Part shown: positions 9,312 to 20,100 of the stretch, one piece after another
How the letters are laid out: each line of letters opens with the position of its first letter
Position numbering within the stretch: position 1 is the first letter of the stretch
Assembly (NCBI GenBank): GCA_003427395.1
Contig: BFEA01000201.1
Location: 1,441,650 to 1,470,907 of the forward strand
Origin: Chara braunii
Lineage: Eukaryota > Streptophyta > Charophyceae > Charales > Characeae
DNA: 29,258 nucleotides
Direction: 5' to 3'
Program-made: the position numbers and the translations under genes
The notes under the pieces: generated by a model
Told to the model about the DNA's origin: nothing
Database searches by the model: none
The model's input: only the letters and a program-made list of their open reading frames with translations

Positions 9312-9417
9312 TTGTCAAGCAGAGATGCAGAAAAGCAGTTCAATTCTCGAAAAAAAAAAAGGAAAAAAAAAAGCAGTTCAATCTCTATTTCCTGCACATC
9401 TCCATCAACTCGTCCAG

Positions 9418-9470
9418 ATTCGGGCATTTGATCCGATCCTCTTTGCTAGTGGGACCACGCCCCTGGAGGT
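9418..9470 (+). mobile_element. Partial MITE copy
   Basis: AGATTCGGGCATTTGATC and AGTGGGACCACGCCCC resemble the interior and right end of the two MITEs downstream, with the middle deleted. The left inverted repeat is missing. Confidence 0.45.
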
Positions 9471-9484
9471 TCTCTTACCACCGC

Positions 9485-9586
9485 CGGGGGCAAGGTCCCA
9501 CTTGGGCAAATTAGGAGATTTCGGCCGTTGATCTTTGCTATCTACGGTCACTATCTCTTAATTCGTGCAAGTGGGACCTAACCCCG
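9485..9586 (+). mobile_element. 102-bp MITE, copy 1
   Basis: The left end CGGGGGCAAGGTCCCACTTG matches the inverted right end (reverse complement CGGGGTTAGGTCCCACTTG), giving terminal inverted repeats of about 19 bp. The interior includes CCGTTGATCTTTGCTATCTA. There is no coding capacity. The same 102-bp structure recurs 260 bp downstream. Flanking target duplication is not clear. Confidence 0.8.
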
Positions 9587-9744
9587 GGATAGAGGCCTTG
9601 CACGAAGGCCTTTGAAAAAAAAAAAAAAAACCCGACCAAAAAACCCAAAGAAAACCGATGGCGGGAGAGGAGAGGGAGAGGGAGCGGGAGGAACAGTCGT
9701 GTATTCGCGTTTCCCCCTCTGGGCCTCTGCTAATCTTTACACGT

Positions 9745-9846
9745 CGGGGGCAAGGTCCCACTTGCACGGATTAATAGATTCTGGCCGTTGATCTTTGCTA
9801 TCTACGGTCAATATCGCTTAGTTTCGTGTAAGTGGGACCTAGCCCC
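9745..9846 (+). mobile_element. 102-bp MITE, copy 2
   Basis: It has the same length and orientation as copy 1, with left end CGGGGGCAAGGTCCCACTTG and right end GTAAGTGGGACCTAGCCCC. The CCGTTGATCTTTGCTATCTA core is identical, while the rest has drifted. Confidence 0.8.
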
Positions 9847-9984
9847 AGATCTGTCAACCCCGCCTTACTGTAGTAGTACAAGTAACGATAGGGAGAAATC
9901 CTGCTGGCAATGGGCCCACGTGTTAGTGCCGTGGTGCTCATGGTCATCCATCACATCATATTCTAGGAGCCAACTGATTTCATT

Positions 9985-10027
9985 ACCAATCAATCAATCA
10001 ATCAATCAATCAACCAATCAACCAACT
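9985..10027. repeat. AATC tetranucleotide microsatellite
   Basis: CAAT units repeat about ten times, with CAAC variants towards the right end. Confidence 0.9.
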
Positions 10028-11640
10028 AATCGTTATCAGAAGCACTGCTGCGGCCTGGGCAATGGGCTGTTGTAGTCTCTATCCACTAGATGTCCGGAGG
10101 TGTTGTCGGATCGAGTGGGGTTATATCACTGTCATCATTGATTGTAGACAGCTGATAGCTCGGCGATTAATAGTTCTAGCACCATCGTCTCATTCTTGTC
10201 AGCATGCATTTGACCGTAATCCTGTCCAGGGGGGGGTCGGCGAAACGATACTTTGTCGGTTGCGCACGTGTCAGTCTCGGAGATTCACATGCTTCAGCGA
10301 GTGTTTGCCGGGGCTGTGTGCAGCTGATGTGTGCGACATTCATCTGGCCGCGGTGTGCGACATCTGTGCGCCAGTGCACCAAGGTCTAAACGGACGCACC
10401 GAGTGTGCGACACAAAACAACGGTGCGGCAAGCCGTCTTTTTAACCGTACCTTCGGTACCTCAGGCCACACCCACAGCTGTGCATACAATACATAAACCA
10501 GTGCTTGTGCGAGTAGGAACATGGACGCAATTTAGGGCTGGTGGGTACACACGCCGCAGTATGCCGTTGCAGCTGTGAAGGCAGTTTGGCGCGCTTGTAG
10601 AGGCCGCACAAGCGGGCAAGTAAACTCGGTTCGGTTTTGTCGCACAGACCGACCGGCGGGGGCAAAGCAGGCAAAGTCGGACTTGTTGCACGGACAGGGT
10701 ACCGCCAGGTGGCATCGGGTCTTCCCTGCTTCGCCGCACATACGAGGAGCCCCCAGCGCCATTGGTGTTGTCGAACTCCTCTTTTTTTTTTTTTTTTTTT
10801 TTTTTGTTCTTTTTGGGAGTTGTCGACCTTCCCATTTCATTTGAAAAAGGAAAAAATTCAAAAAACAAAAAAGGAAAAAAAGGAAAAAGAAAACGAAAAA
10901 AAAAAGCATCGGTATTGTCGAACAGACGGAAAGGACAGAGGGGGACTCGATCGACGCGGTTTTTTCTTTTCTTTTTTGTTTTTGATCGGCGCACTTTATC
11001 TCCTCCTTCCTGAACGGAAAGGACAAGGAGGGGTGGAGGTGGCTTTAGTGAACAAGAAAAAGGGAAAAAGAGAGGACAGGGAGTCTCCGTTGCGGCACTT
11101 TGTCGCCCGGAAGGGTCCAAAGTGGTGGGGGTGAGTGATCGCAGCGCGGCATCGAAAGTTTTGGTCGTGCAGGTACGACAACGGCGGGGTGGCTGCGGGG
11201 TCCCAGCTCGTCGCCCAGCACGGGGGAATAGATGGGGGGAGCGGGGGAAGGGCGGGCAGCGCGCCGACGGCAGCGGAGGTCGTTTGCGCCTCGGAGGGGA
11301 AGTGAGTAGGGAGCGCACCACTTGGCGGTTTCTGGAACAATTGGTACAAGCGTGGGTGGGTGGGTGAATGACAATCTGGCGGGGGGAAACGCGATCCCCC
11401 CCACATATTGATTGGATTGCTGCCAGCTCGGCCACAGAACTCTGCGGAAGTCCGTTGTGCCTTTCATAGGGAGGAGTTGGAGATGGATGCTTGCGTGGTG
11501 TTGTCTTATGCCTGTTGTCATCGAGAGACTGATGGCAGACGGGAGGACGTCGAGGAGGAGGACAGGCCGGAGGGCAGGTCCGTCGTTGTGTCTATCTACC
11601 ACGTTGTTTGAGATTTGAATTGAACGAGCCCATCAGCTGG
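10028..11640. other. Low-complexity intergenic DNA
   Basis: No gene is supported. Poly-T (10782-10805) and poly-A rich tracts (10845-10905) dominate the centre, flanked by GC-richer DNA in which GTGTGCGACA recurs near 10328-10410. A 324-codon open frame on the minus strand (10461-11435) is proline-, serine- and lysine/phenylalanine-run-rich because of these tracts and shows no domain. Confidence 0.45.
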
Positions 11641-11654
11641 TAAGGGAATCGTAA

Positions 11655-11760
11655 TCCTCCTCCCCTCCTCCTCCTCCTCCTCATCATCATCATCATCAGT
11701 ATCGTCATCATCAGCAGCAGTATCATCATCATCAGCAGCAGCATCGTCATCATCAATACG
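11655..11760. repeat. CTC/CAT/CAG trinucleotide region
   Basis: Short runs of CTC, CAT and CAG follow one another. They adjoin the purine tract to the right. Confidence 0.7.
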
Positions 11761-11804
11761 ACATCGACATACGAAAAGAAATCAACGTAATATATAGGCA
11801 TCAA

Positions 11805-12138
11805 TGTAGGAAAAGGGAGGAGGGGAAAGAAGGTGAAGTGCAAGGAAATAATAAAAAGGACGAAGGAGGAGGAAGGAGGAAGAAGGAGAAGGAAGGAGGA
11901 GGAAGGAGGAAGAAGAAGAAGGAAGGAAGGACTTAGGACAAGAAAGGAAGGAGAGAGAAGGGGGATGAAGGAGTAAGAAAAAGGGGGAGGAGAGGGAGGG
12001 AGGAAGAAGCAGAAGGAAGGAGCAGGAGGAAGGAGGGAGACAGCGAAGGAAGGAGGACTTAGGACAAGGACGAAAGGAGGAAGGAGGAAGGAGGAGGGAG
12101 GAGGAGGGAGGAGGAGGGAGGAGGAGGAAAAAAAAAAA
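11805..12138. repeat. Polypurine tract of about 330 bp
   Basis: The plus strand is nearly all A and G with GGA, GAA and GGAAGGA units and very few pyrimidines. GGACTTAGGACAAG occurs at about 11929 and again at about 12055, so part of the tract is duplicated. Long purine strands of this kind can form triplex structures. Confidence 0.85.
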
Positions 12139-13064
12139 GGCAGAATCACGAGTTGTTGGAGTGACGTGGGTAGTTGAGCCTTTACATGGACCAGTCTGGC
12201 AATGGTACGTTATGGCGAAAAATTGAACGAACGGCAAGATGCAGTTGGAAGGGGGGTCTTAGGCGGAATTGGGGTTCTTAGACGGAATTAAGGAATTTGA
12301 GAATGTCGTGTGGAATTTCGAAAATTTTTGATGTAGATCTTGTTGAACCAGTCGCTGAGTAGTCGGAATTTGGGAAGTTTCGATCGAACTTTCGATCGAA
12401 GTTTCGATGGAACGTTCGTAGAAGAGGAAGAGTAGGAGTCGTCGTCGTCTTTCGAAAAGGGGATCCCGACTGCGGTCTTTATATCGGTATATGATTAACG
12501 ATAACGCTCGCCGGTGTTGACGTCGATACCGTGTCAATTTTTTTTCCTTCCCTTTTTTTTTTTTTTTTTTTTTCCCTCTTCTTTTCATTTTTTTTTTTTT
12601 CGTAACCGTGAATTTTCAATTTTGTTTGAGGGTTCAAGTCAAGTCAGACCTTCGTGTGTCCGCGTGATTGTAGGCACTTCTTTTTTGTTTTTTTCGTCGT
12701 TTTCTCCGCGTAATACAGTAGAGTATGCGCTCTCTTTTTTTTTCTTTTTTTTCTTTCTTTTGCCGGTTTGTTTTTCAGGTTGTGGTAAGGGAGGAGGATC
12801 AATTCTGTCGCCATGTGATATCGGAATGCCAATCGCAATTTTCGATCAGCTGCAGATCAAGATTAGTTGATGCACATGGTGCGGTTGTGTTTTCCTTTCT
12901 TGGAAAGCCTAGTGAAGGGCAGATGATGGTGCAGTTCTTTTTTTCTTGTCTATTGTTTACCCTTAATTTGTCCCTGGGCACGCGTGCGAGCTTGTGAGCT
13001 GTTACGAGATGATGGTGTTCGCTCTACCGAAATAATGTTAAAGAGAGAGAGTCGTATTCCTCCT

Positions 13065-13065
<1 letters not shown>
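12139..13065. other. Gene-proximal intergenic DNA
   Basis: No coding signal. It contains a 12-bp palindromic repeat (12378-12413), several T runs, and a pyrimidine tract ending TTTGTTTTTCAG at 12778, which would serve as a splice acceptor if a 5' untranslated intron existed. Nothing else supports that intron. Confidence 0.35.
12378..12413. repeat. 12-bp palindromic repeat, three copies
   Basis: TTTCGATCGAAC, TTTCGATCGAAG and TTTCGATGGAAC lie end to end. The first two contain the palindrome TTCGATCGAA. It lies 1.8 kb upstream of the start codon of the only gene. A role as a binding-site cluster is conjecture. Confidence 0.6.

Positions 13066-13135
<70 letters not shown>
13066..13135. repeat. 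(GA)n microsatellite
   Basis: An uninterrupted GA tract of about 35 units. It is the first of three GA blocks within 1 kb upstream of the gene. Confidence 0.95.
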
Positions 13136-13139
<4 letters not shown>

Positions 13140-13624
13140 TGGAAAAGTCGAAGGCGCTGGGTCGAGCGTTGTCTGTGCGTGTCTGCGAGGGTGGAAGAAG
13201 GCGTAACAGTTTCCTGGACCTTGGTCCCTTCTGCGGCGGCGTGACAGTTTTTCCGTCGTTTATGTATTGGACCGTGAGCAGGCAGGCCGGGTACGTCGAA
13301 AACGCGGCATTCGTGGTAACCAGCCGTTTCATGGAAGGTACTGGTGCCAGACCTGCAATGATTGGATTTACGAAAGTTATTTTTTGTTGATGACAACGTT
13401 GTGTTGATCGTATAGCCTATATATACGCACATATATCTATGTATATAATATGTATATACATCCCATGGGAATATCAATCCACAGGGGGTGTTTGTTGAAA
13501 GCGTGGATAGGAGGTTTCGTTATATACTTGGATATAGAATAGGAGACTGGTTTGGATGTTAGATAAGATGTGGACATCTTGAAGGTTTAGCTCCGCAATC
13601 CGGTTCCGCAATAGCAAATAGCGT

Positions 13625-13626
<2 letters not shown>
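13136..13626. promoter_or_regulatory. Possible promoter region of the coiled-coil gene
   Basis: CCTATATATACGC near 13417-13429 has the form of a TATA box and more TATA-rich sequence follows to 13460. It lies 750 bp upstream of the start codon, so it would imply a long leader running through the GT/GA block. A start point nearer the gene, without a TATA box, is just as likely. No gene lies here. Confidence 0.25.
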
Positions 13627-13717
<91 letters not shown>

Positions 13718-13902
13718 NNNNNNNNNNNNNNNNNNNNNNNNNNNNNNNNNNNNNNNNNNNNNNNNNNNNNNNNNNNNNNNNNNNNNNNNNNNNNNNNNNN
13801 NNNNNNNNNNNNNNNNNNNNNNNNNNNNNNNNNNNNNNNNNNNNNNNNNNNNNNNNNNNNNNNNNNNNNNNNNNNNNNNNNNNNNNNNNNNNNNNNNNNN
13901 NN

Positions 13903-13979
<77 letters not shown>
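13627..13979. repeat. (GT)n(GA)n compound microsatellite with assembly gap
   Basis: GT units run from 13627 to 13674 and switch to GA at 13675. Unknown bases occupy 13718-13902 (185 N), and GA resumes from 13903 to about 13979. Both sides of the gap are GA, so the gap is probably unresolved repeat and its true length is unknown. The block ends 200 bp before the start codon and may lie in the promoter or the 5' untranslated region. Confidence 0.95.
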
Positions 13980-14179
13980 GACGGCAACTGATATCCGGCT
14001 GAGGTGACAATTGGTGTTTTCACGAGAGTGCGGGGTGTGGACGAACGGACTTTCGCGTGGCTTTCGGAGTTTTAGCGCGGTCGTCTCCTCATCTAGCCTG
14101 TGTAGTTACATAGTCGTCTTCGCGAGTTTCCGTTTCCCTGTTCTTTGGGAGTCGTCGTGTATCTCGAGAGCGAGGCAAG
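13980..14179 (+). promoter_or_regulatory. Probable 5' leader of the coiled-coil gene
   Basis: This 200-bp stretch has no ATG, and an in-frame TAG at 14111-14113 closes the frame upstream, so the ATG at 14180 is the first start available. The start context GCAAGATG has a purine at -3. The transcription start is not identifiable. Confidence 0.4.
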
Positions 14180-17100
14180 ATGTTCAAGGCTCTGACGAGA
14201 AGGTCGGGAAAGAAGCGGGAGAAATGGGAGTTCAAGTTCCGCTTCCAGGCAACACGTGTCCCTCACGCCGGTTTCGACCGACTTTTCGTTGCCGTCATCC
14301 CTGTGGACGTCGGCCGTAGCATCAGTGCGACTCGGAAATCCCCTGTCAAGCACGGCGTTTGCGCTTGGGATGACGTCATCACTGAGAAGGTTAAGTTCTA
14401 TCGCGACCGGAAGACTTCTCTTTTGGACAAAAAGGAGTTCAAATTTCTTGTTGCCGCCGGCTCCAGCAACCGCGGCGCTGTCCTCGGCGAGGCCATTCTC
14501 AACCTCGCGGAGTGCACCACCAATAATCTGGTTGATAGCAGAGCTCTCCCGCTGCTTAATTGCCGATCGGGGACCGTTTTGCACGTGAAAATTCAATGCC
14601 ATCCTCTTAAACTTGTCGGCCACGGTACGACGAACCCCGAGAAGTCTCTTGAAAGTGACGAAGAGGATGAGACGCGATTGGAGGCGGGGGAACTCAGAGG
14701 AGGAGGAGGAAGAGAGCAAAGGGGGGGCGGAGCGGGAGGGCGGGAACGAATCGGTGATGATGGGTATAAGAGTGCCCCGGAGAATCAGCTTCATGTGCGC
14801 CGCGCCGGGAGCCCTCAGTCTAATCGACCTTACTACAGCGGAGGCTTGTTAGCATATCAACAGCCAACTCCCGACAGTCGCAGCGGTCAGCTTCCCCCCC
14901 CGGCGGATGATTTCAGGTGCAGTCCTAGACTCCCGACCGGGGTAGAACTACAGTGTATACCCGATTTCACCATACTTAGGCATTCGAAGAAGGTAGGAGC
15001 AGGAGTGAGGAGGATTACCCATAGCCTTGCAGGTTTAGGGAGTGAAAGTTTTGGATTACGCGATCAGAGTAAAGGAGGCGACGATGGCGGCGGCGGGGGG
15101 AGCATTGAAGAGGAAGCCGGGAGTTGTAATGGTGGCAGCATGCGGGAAGAAGGCACGGGGCATTGGTGGAATGGTTCTTCTGGAAGAAGATCCGACAACG
15201 GGCGAAGCGACGGCAGGGGAGATCATCAAGCTGCAGAGCTCAGGGGTTGGGGACTCCTCAACTCGCCAATCCTTTCTAGATTGGGATTGCAAAGGGAGAA
15301 TGAAGCCTCGGAGGAGGTGGTTTCTCCACGCTCCTCCTCCTCCCCTCCTCTACCTCCATCGCTAAATCCCGAGCAACAAAAGCGACAGCCAGCCTTGCTT
15401 GAGCGGGAAGGAGGAAGAAGCTCTTCCGGTCGGGATGGGGATGGCAGCGATCCCAGCGGTTCGAGAAACAGTTCGGAAATGCGCCTGGGGGCGGCGCTTG
15501 CTGTGCGCGCCACGCGGCAGAACGAGCTTGAATCGCTGAACGCCCGTGTAGGGTTGCTCGGGCACGAATTGTCTGAAGCGCTGGTGCAACGAGACCATCA
15601 GGCTGCGCAAATTTCCCGCCTAACTGCTGAGCGGGACCAATTGCGCCGAAGGTTGGGGGCAGCCGACGGCACCGTTGATCGTCCTCCTGCGCATGATGCT
15701 GGCAATGGCATTGGCAATGGCGATGGCGATGGCCATGGCGGTAGGAATAGCCTGCAGGGTGAGAATCAGCAGCATCTATTTAATCGCGGGCTTGGGGGAG
15801 ACGATGAGGATGGACAGGAACATCCTCTGGAGGTCGAGAACCAGCAATTATCTCAGCAGGTAATATCGCAGGCACTGGAAATCACGGAGCTGAAGAACAC
15901 ATGTCACAAGCTGAACGAGGACGTTCAGAATGCGGAGGAGGTCGTTAATCAGCTGAAAGCCGAACTGGAGACGTGTAAATCGGCTGGAAGGGTCCTCGAA
16001 GAAGAAGTGCAGGCGGCGAGGGAGCATCAGAGTGCGGCACGTGGGGTGCGAGACTTGGTAGGGGAGTTGGAGAAGAGACTGGCGGAGAGCACAGAGGAAA
16101 ACCGCAGGCTTGCGCAAAGGTTGCTTCTAGAAGGAGCGCAGCTTCAGCTTATGCGGGGGCGAGATGGCCACCACTATGACGCTGCAGCTGGCAGCGGGGT
16201 GGGAGGGGGAGGGGGAGGGGATCAGAGTCTTGCGGGGAAGTTTGGCGTCGGGTGGGGGGAGATAAACGAGAGAGAAAGAGAGAAAGAGGTGCAGCAGCTG
16301 CGCGCCAAGCTTGCTGAGCTGGAAAAGGAGCTGGATGAGATGTCCAAGGAGAGCATGGAGTTTGCTGTGCAGCGCAACCAAGCCAGGAAGGATGTGTTGC
16401 AGAGAGACTCATTGATCAAGGTGTTGCGGGCAAGCTTGCGCGCTTGTCAATTTAAACTGCGGGGGGAGGAGTCGAGCTTGCACGAGTGTGATCCGGAGCC
16501 TCCTTTGCAGGGTATCGGACCGAAGGGGGAGGGGGAGGAGGAGGAGGAGGAGGAAAAGGTTGCCAACGTGAAGCCGCGGAGGGATTCCCCCCCTCCCCCT
16601 CCCTCTGCAGAAGAGCAACGGCAGAGGAAGAAGGAGGTGGAGGAGCTGAAGGTTCGGGTTCAGGAGCTGGAGCAGCAAGTCCAGATCTCCACGAGGGTGA
16701 TCAAGGAGACCAAGGCAAGTGCGGAAACGCTTGCGGAACTCGTGCGCGAGCTGGAGGGTAAGCTTCGGGAGGCGGAGGAGGGTGAGGACTTCGCAGAGCA
16801 GAAAGCCAGCGAGTTGCAGTCGGAGTTGAACCGAACTTCCGATTTACTCAAAGACAGTGCTTTGGAAGTCGAAGATCTTAAGGCTCAGATTGACCAATTG
16901 ATGGCAGATCGGGATCGCAACAGGGCTGCGGTGTTCCACTTGGGAGGGTCCGCAGACTCAGAGGACGATGTGCAGCAGGAGCAGCAGCAGCAGCAGCAGC
17001 AGCAGGGCCTTGAGGGAGAGGCGCTGTCTGACTTGGACGCCTTGACATACACCGATGAGGACCATCCGCGCGGGCCATCCTTGGGAGGGGAGGCAGGAGA

Positions 17101-20100
17101 GTGGACACAGTCGGCAAGAAACAACGTACAGGGCCATCGGGCAGGAGGAGGGGTCGTGTCTCAGGCTGGGCTCGATCCCTTGACCGCCCCCCTTCTGTTA
17201 CAAATCAGGCAACTCGAAGAGCAAGTGGCTGTTGGGGCGAGGATGGTCAAAGTGACAAAGGAGAGTGCAGACAAGCTCGCCGGACTGGTAGCTGAGCTGG
17301 AGGAGAAGCTGAAGGAGGCGGAGGAGTGTGAAGATGAGGCGGAACTGAGGGCAGAAGAGCTGCAGGCAGAGCTCGACAGAATGCGCGACAATCTCCAAGA
17401 AACAGCTTTGGAAGTCGAAGACTTGAAGGGTCAGGTGGAGGAACTCTTGGCAGAGAGGGAGGTCCTGAGGAAGAAGGTGGTGGGAATTGATGTCACGGGG
17501 ACGAAAGGCCACGTGGCGGACGAAGATGGAAGCTTGTCACGACGGGAAGTTGTTGATGATGAGCTGATGTCTCCTCAGTTCCTCAGACCTTCCGATGGGT
17601 GTGAAGAAGGAACTAAGCAGAGAATTGCCCAGGTCTCGGAGGGCCATGCTGATGAGCTTATGACGGACAGGGAATTGACGAAGAAGCAATCTGCTGTGTC
17701 AGCTGCCGACGTCACAGCTGTTGAGACAGCCCAGGCGGAAGAGAGCTGGGACTCGCTGGAAGGCAAGGTGTGTGAGCTGCAGGCTGAAGTCAGCAGATTG
17801 ACCAAGGAGTTAGGAAACGAGCGGCTTGCGAAGCGGATGTTGGAGGCAAGGGCGGAAGATGCTGACGACGCACGGCGAAGGGTGCAGCAACTGACCGCGG
17901 AGCGGGGCGTTTTGAAGAAGAGAATTGTGGAATTGGAGGCGAAGATTGAAGATCTGGGTAGTGAACTGGATCAGACGGCAATGGCATTAGGAGAGGAGAG
18001 AAGAGCGAATACAGCTATGGTGCAGAGGTTGAGAGAAGTGGCGGAAAAGGCAGGTCGCAGAGTGAAGGAACTGCTTGCGGAGAACGAGTTGCTGAGAGAG
18101 AGCTTGGCCGCAGAGAAAGCGGCTGCTAAGAAGGCTGCAAGGGACCAACAGGATTGCAGTGGACAGCAGAAGCTCGTTGCTCAGGGTATTGCAGGGGAGG
18201 GGAGGGGGGTGGTGGTCCTGGAAAATCTCCCTTCATCAGCAGGGTTGCTACCTGTGCAAGCAGCAGACGAGGCTGCGAACACATCACAACAGAGAGCAGA
18301 TCCGACCTTCCATGTATCTCCTGTGACTCCTCCGTACGCGATTTCTGTATCAGCAGGTGCCTCTGTGAAGATACTCAGCAGTGGTGGTACGGTTGGGCGA
18401 TGCACGGAGGAGGAGGCGGCCCTGAGAGAAAGGCAGAGTGAAGCAGAGAGGTCTGCTCTTGCGGAAGGTTTGCGACAAGCAGAGTCAAACTTGGCCTTGG
18501 TGAATGCGAAGGTCGACGAGCTCCTTGCCGAAAAAGCCAAGCTGGAGAGGACCCTCGCCCTGTCGGAGGAGGAGACGACTGAAAAGGAACAGGCTCTGGC
18601 AGATGCCTCTTGGGTAGCAGAGAGAGAGAGCGAAAGGGCGGAGACTCTGCAGATGGCTGTTCGTGCCGCGCAGGAGAAAGCTGATGTTGATGCTAGAGCA
18701 CTCGCGGAACAGTTTCAGAAGCTGCAAAGCGCGAGCGATGAGAAACAGCGCCTGGAGATGAGAATGCGCGAGCAAGAGGTGGAAGCGAATGAGAAGATTC
18801 ACATTCTTGAAACGAGGCTTGCGGAGGAGCTTCAGGCCCTTACTGAATGCAGGAATCAGGCTCTGGCAAAGGAGAAGGAGCTGACAGAGGCTTCCGCGAA
18901 GGCGACGGGTGAGGTTGAGATGCTGACACAGCAGACGAATGAGCTGCAGCTGGAGATCAACAAGTTGACGGAAGCGAAGGCTGAGAGGGAGGCGCAGATA
19001 CAAGTGCTTGAGCACCAGGCACGGCGGCTTGAGCAAGAGATATCTCTGACTGGGAAGAACAGAACGCTTGCCCTCCGGAAGGCAGATGAGTTGGCCGAGA
19101 AGCTTGGTGAGATGGAGAAAGAAGTGGATGAAGTGCGGAAGAGGGCGGAGAGCGACAACCAGGACATGCAAACCACGATTGACTCACTGCAATCGGAGCT
19201 GGCAGATGCACGGGCTCGAGACAATGAGCTGAGGTTGCAGAATGCCGAACTGAGTGGGACAATATCTCGACTCGAAGAACAGCTGGCCAGCTCCCAGGAA
19301 GACCTTGACTGTTCCAGAAAGAACGTTGGGTGTTTGCAGGAAGAGCTATCTGGCGCGAAGGAGAGGTTGCGATCTGAAGAGGAAGCGGCGCGGATGAGGA
19401 TGGATCAGTTGTTGTCAGATATCGGGAGTTTGGAAAGTGTCAGAGATTCGCAAGGGGCTTCCTTGAGAGAAGCTGAGGTGGCGATTCGGGAGAAGGATGT
19501 TTCCATTGAGAACCTGGAAGGTGAATTGCAAAGATTGATAGAGCAGCTGGCAGCAGGTCAGATTGAAAGAGAGGCGGTCGCAGGGAAAGCGTTCCGGGAG
19601 TCCTCTGCTCTGCAGGCGGAGATGGCAGCATTAGAGAACAAGCTGAAGCAGGTTGAAGGCGAGCTGGCGGAGGAGAAGGCTCAGAGGGACAAGGACGTGA
19701 GTCTGTTAATGCAACGCATCAAAGGGTTGGAGAAAGAGCTGGGACAGGTCAGTGATGACAGATCGCACGCAGAGTTGAGGGTGCAAGAGCTTGGACAGCA
19801 GCTGGCCTCTGAAAAGGAGGATCTGGAAGAGAAGATTCTGACTATCGAAAGACTGGAAGGCCAAGTGCGGAGATTGGTGGACCAGCTCGCTGCTGCACAC
19901 ATCGAAAGAGAGGCATTCACATCGAAATTGCTCAGGGAGTCGTTGGCGCTGCAGTCGGAGAAGGCGTCGCTGGAGAACAGGCTGGGGCAGGTTGAAGAGG
20001 AGCTGGAGGAGGAGAAGTCTCGGAGAGACAAGGATGTGAGCGAGTTAGAGCAGCGCATCGAAGGTCTGCAGAGAGAGACTCGGCGAATCGAGGGCGCGAG

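Noticed and set aside
10461-11435. 324-codon minus-strand open frame
   Set aside because: The composition is set by poly-A/T and GC-rich tracts, with Lys and Phe runs and no domain or conserved motif.
12749-12780. 5' untranslated intron acceptor for the coiled-coil gene
   Set aside because: A pyrimidine tract ending in CAG is present, but T runs are everywhere here and no matching donor or exon can be argued from sequence alone.
14093-14794. 233-codon minus-strand frame overlapping the gene start
   Set aside because: It is antisense to the NT-C2 coding sequence; the plus strand carries the recognisable domain.
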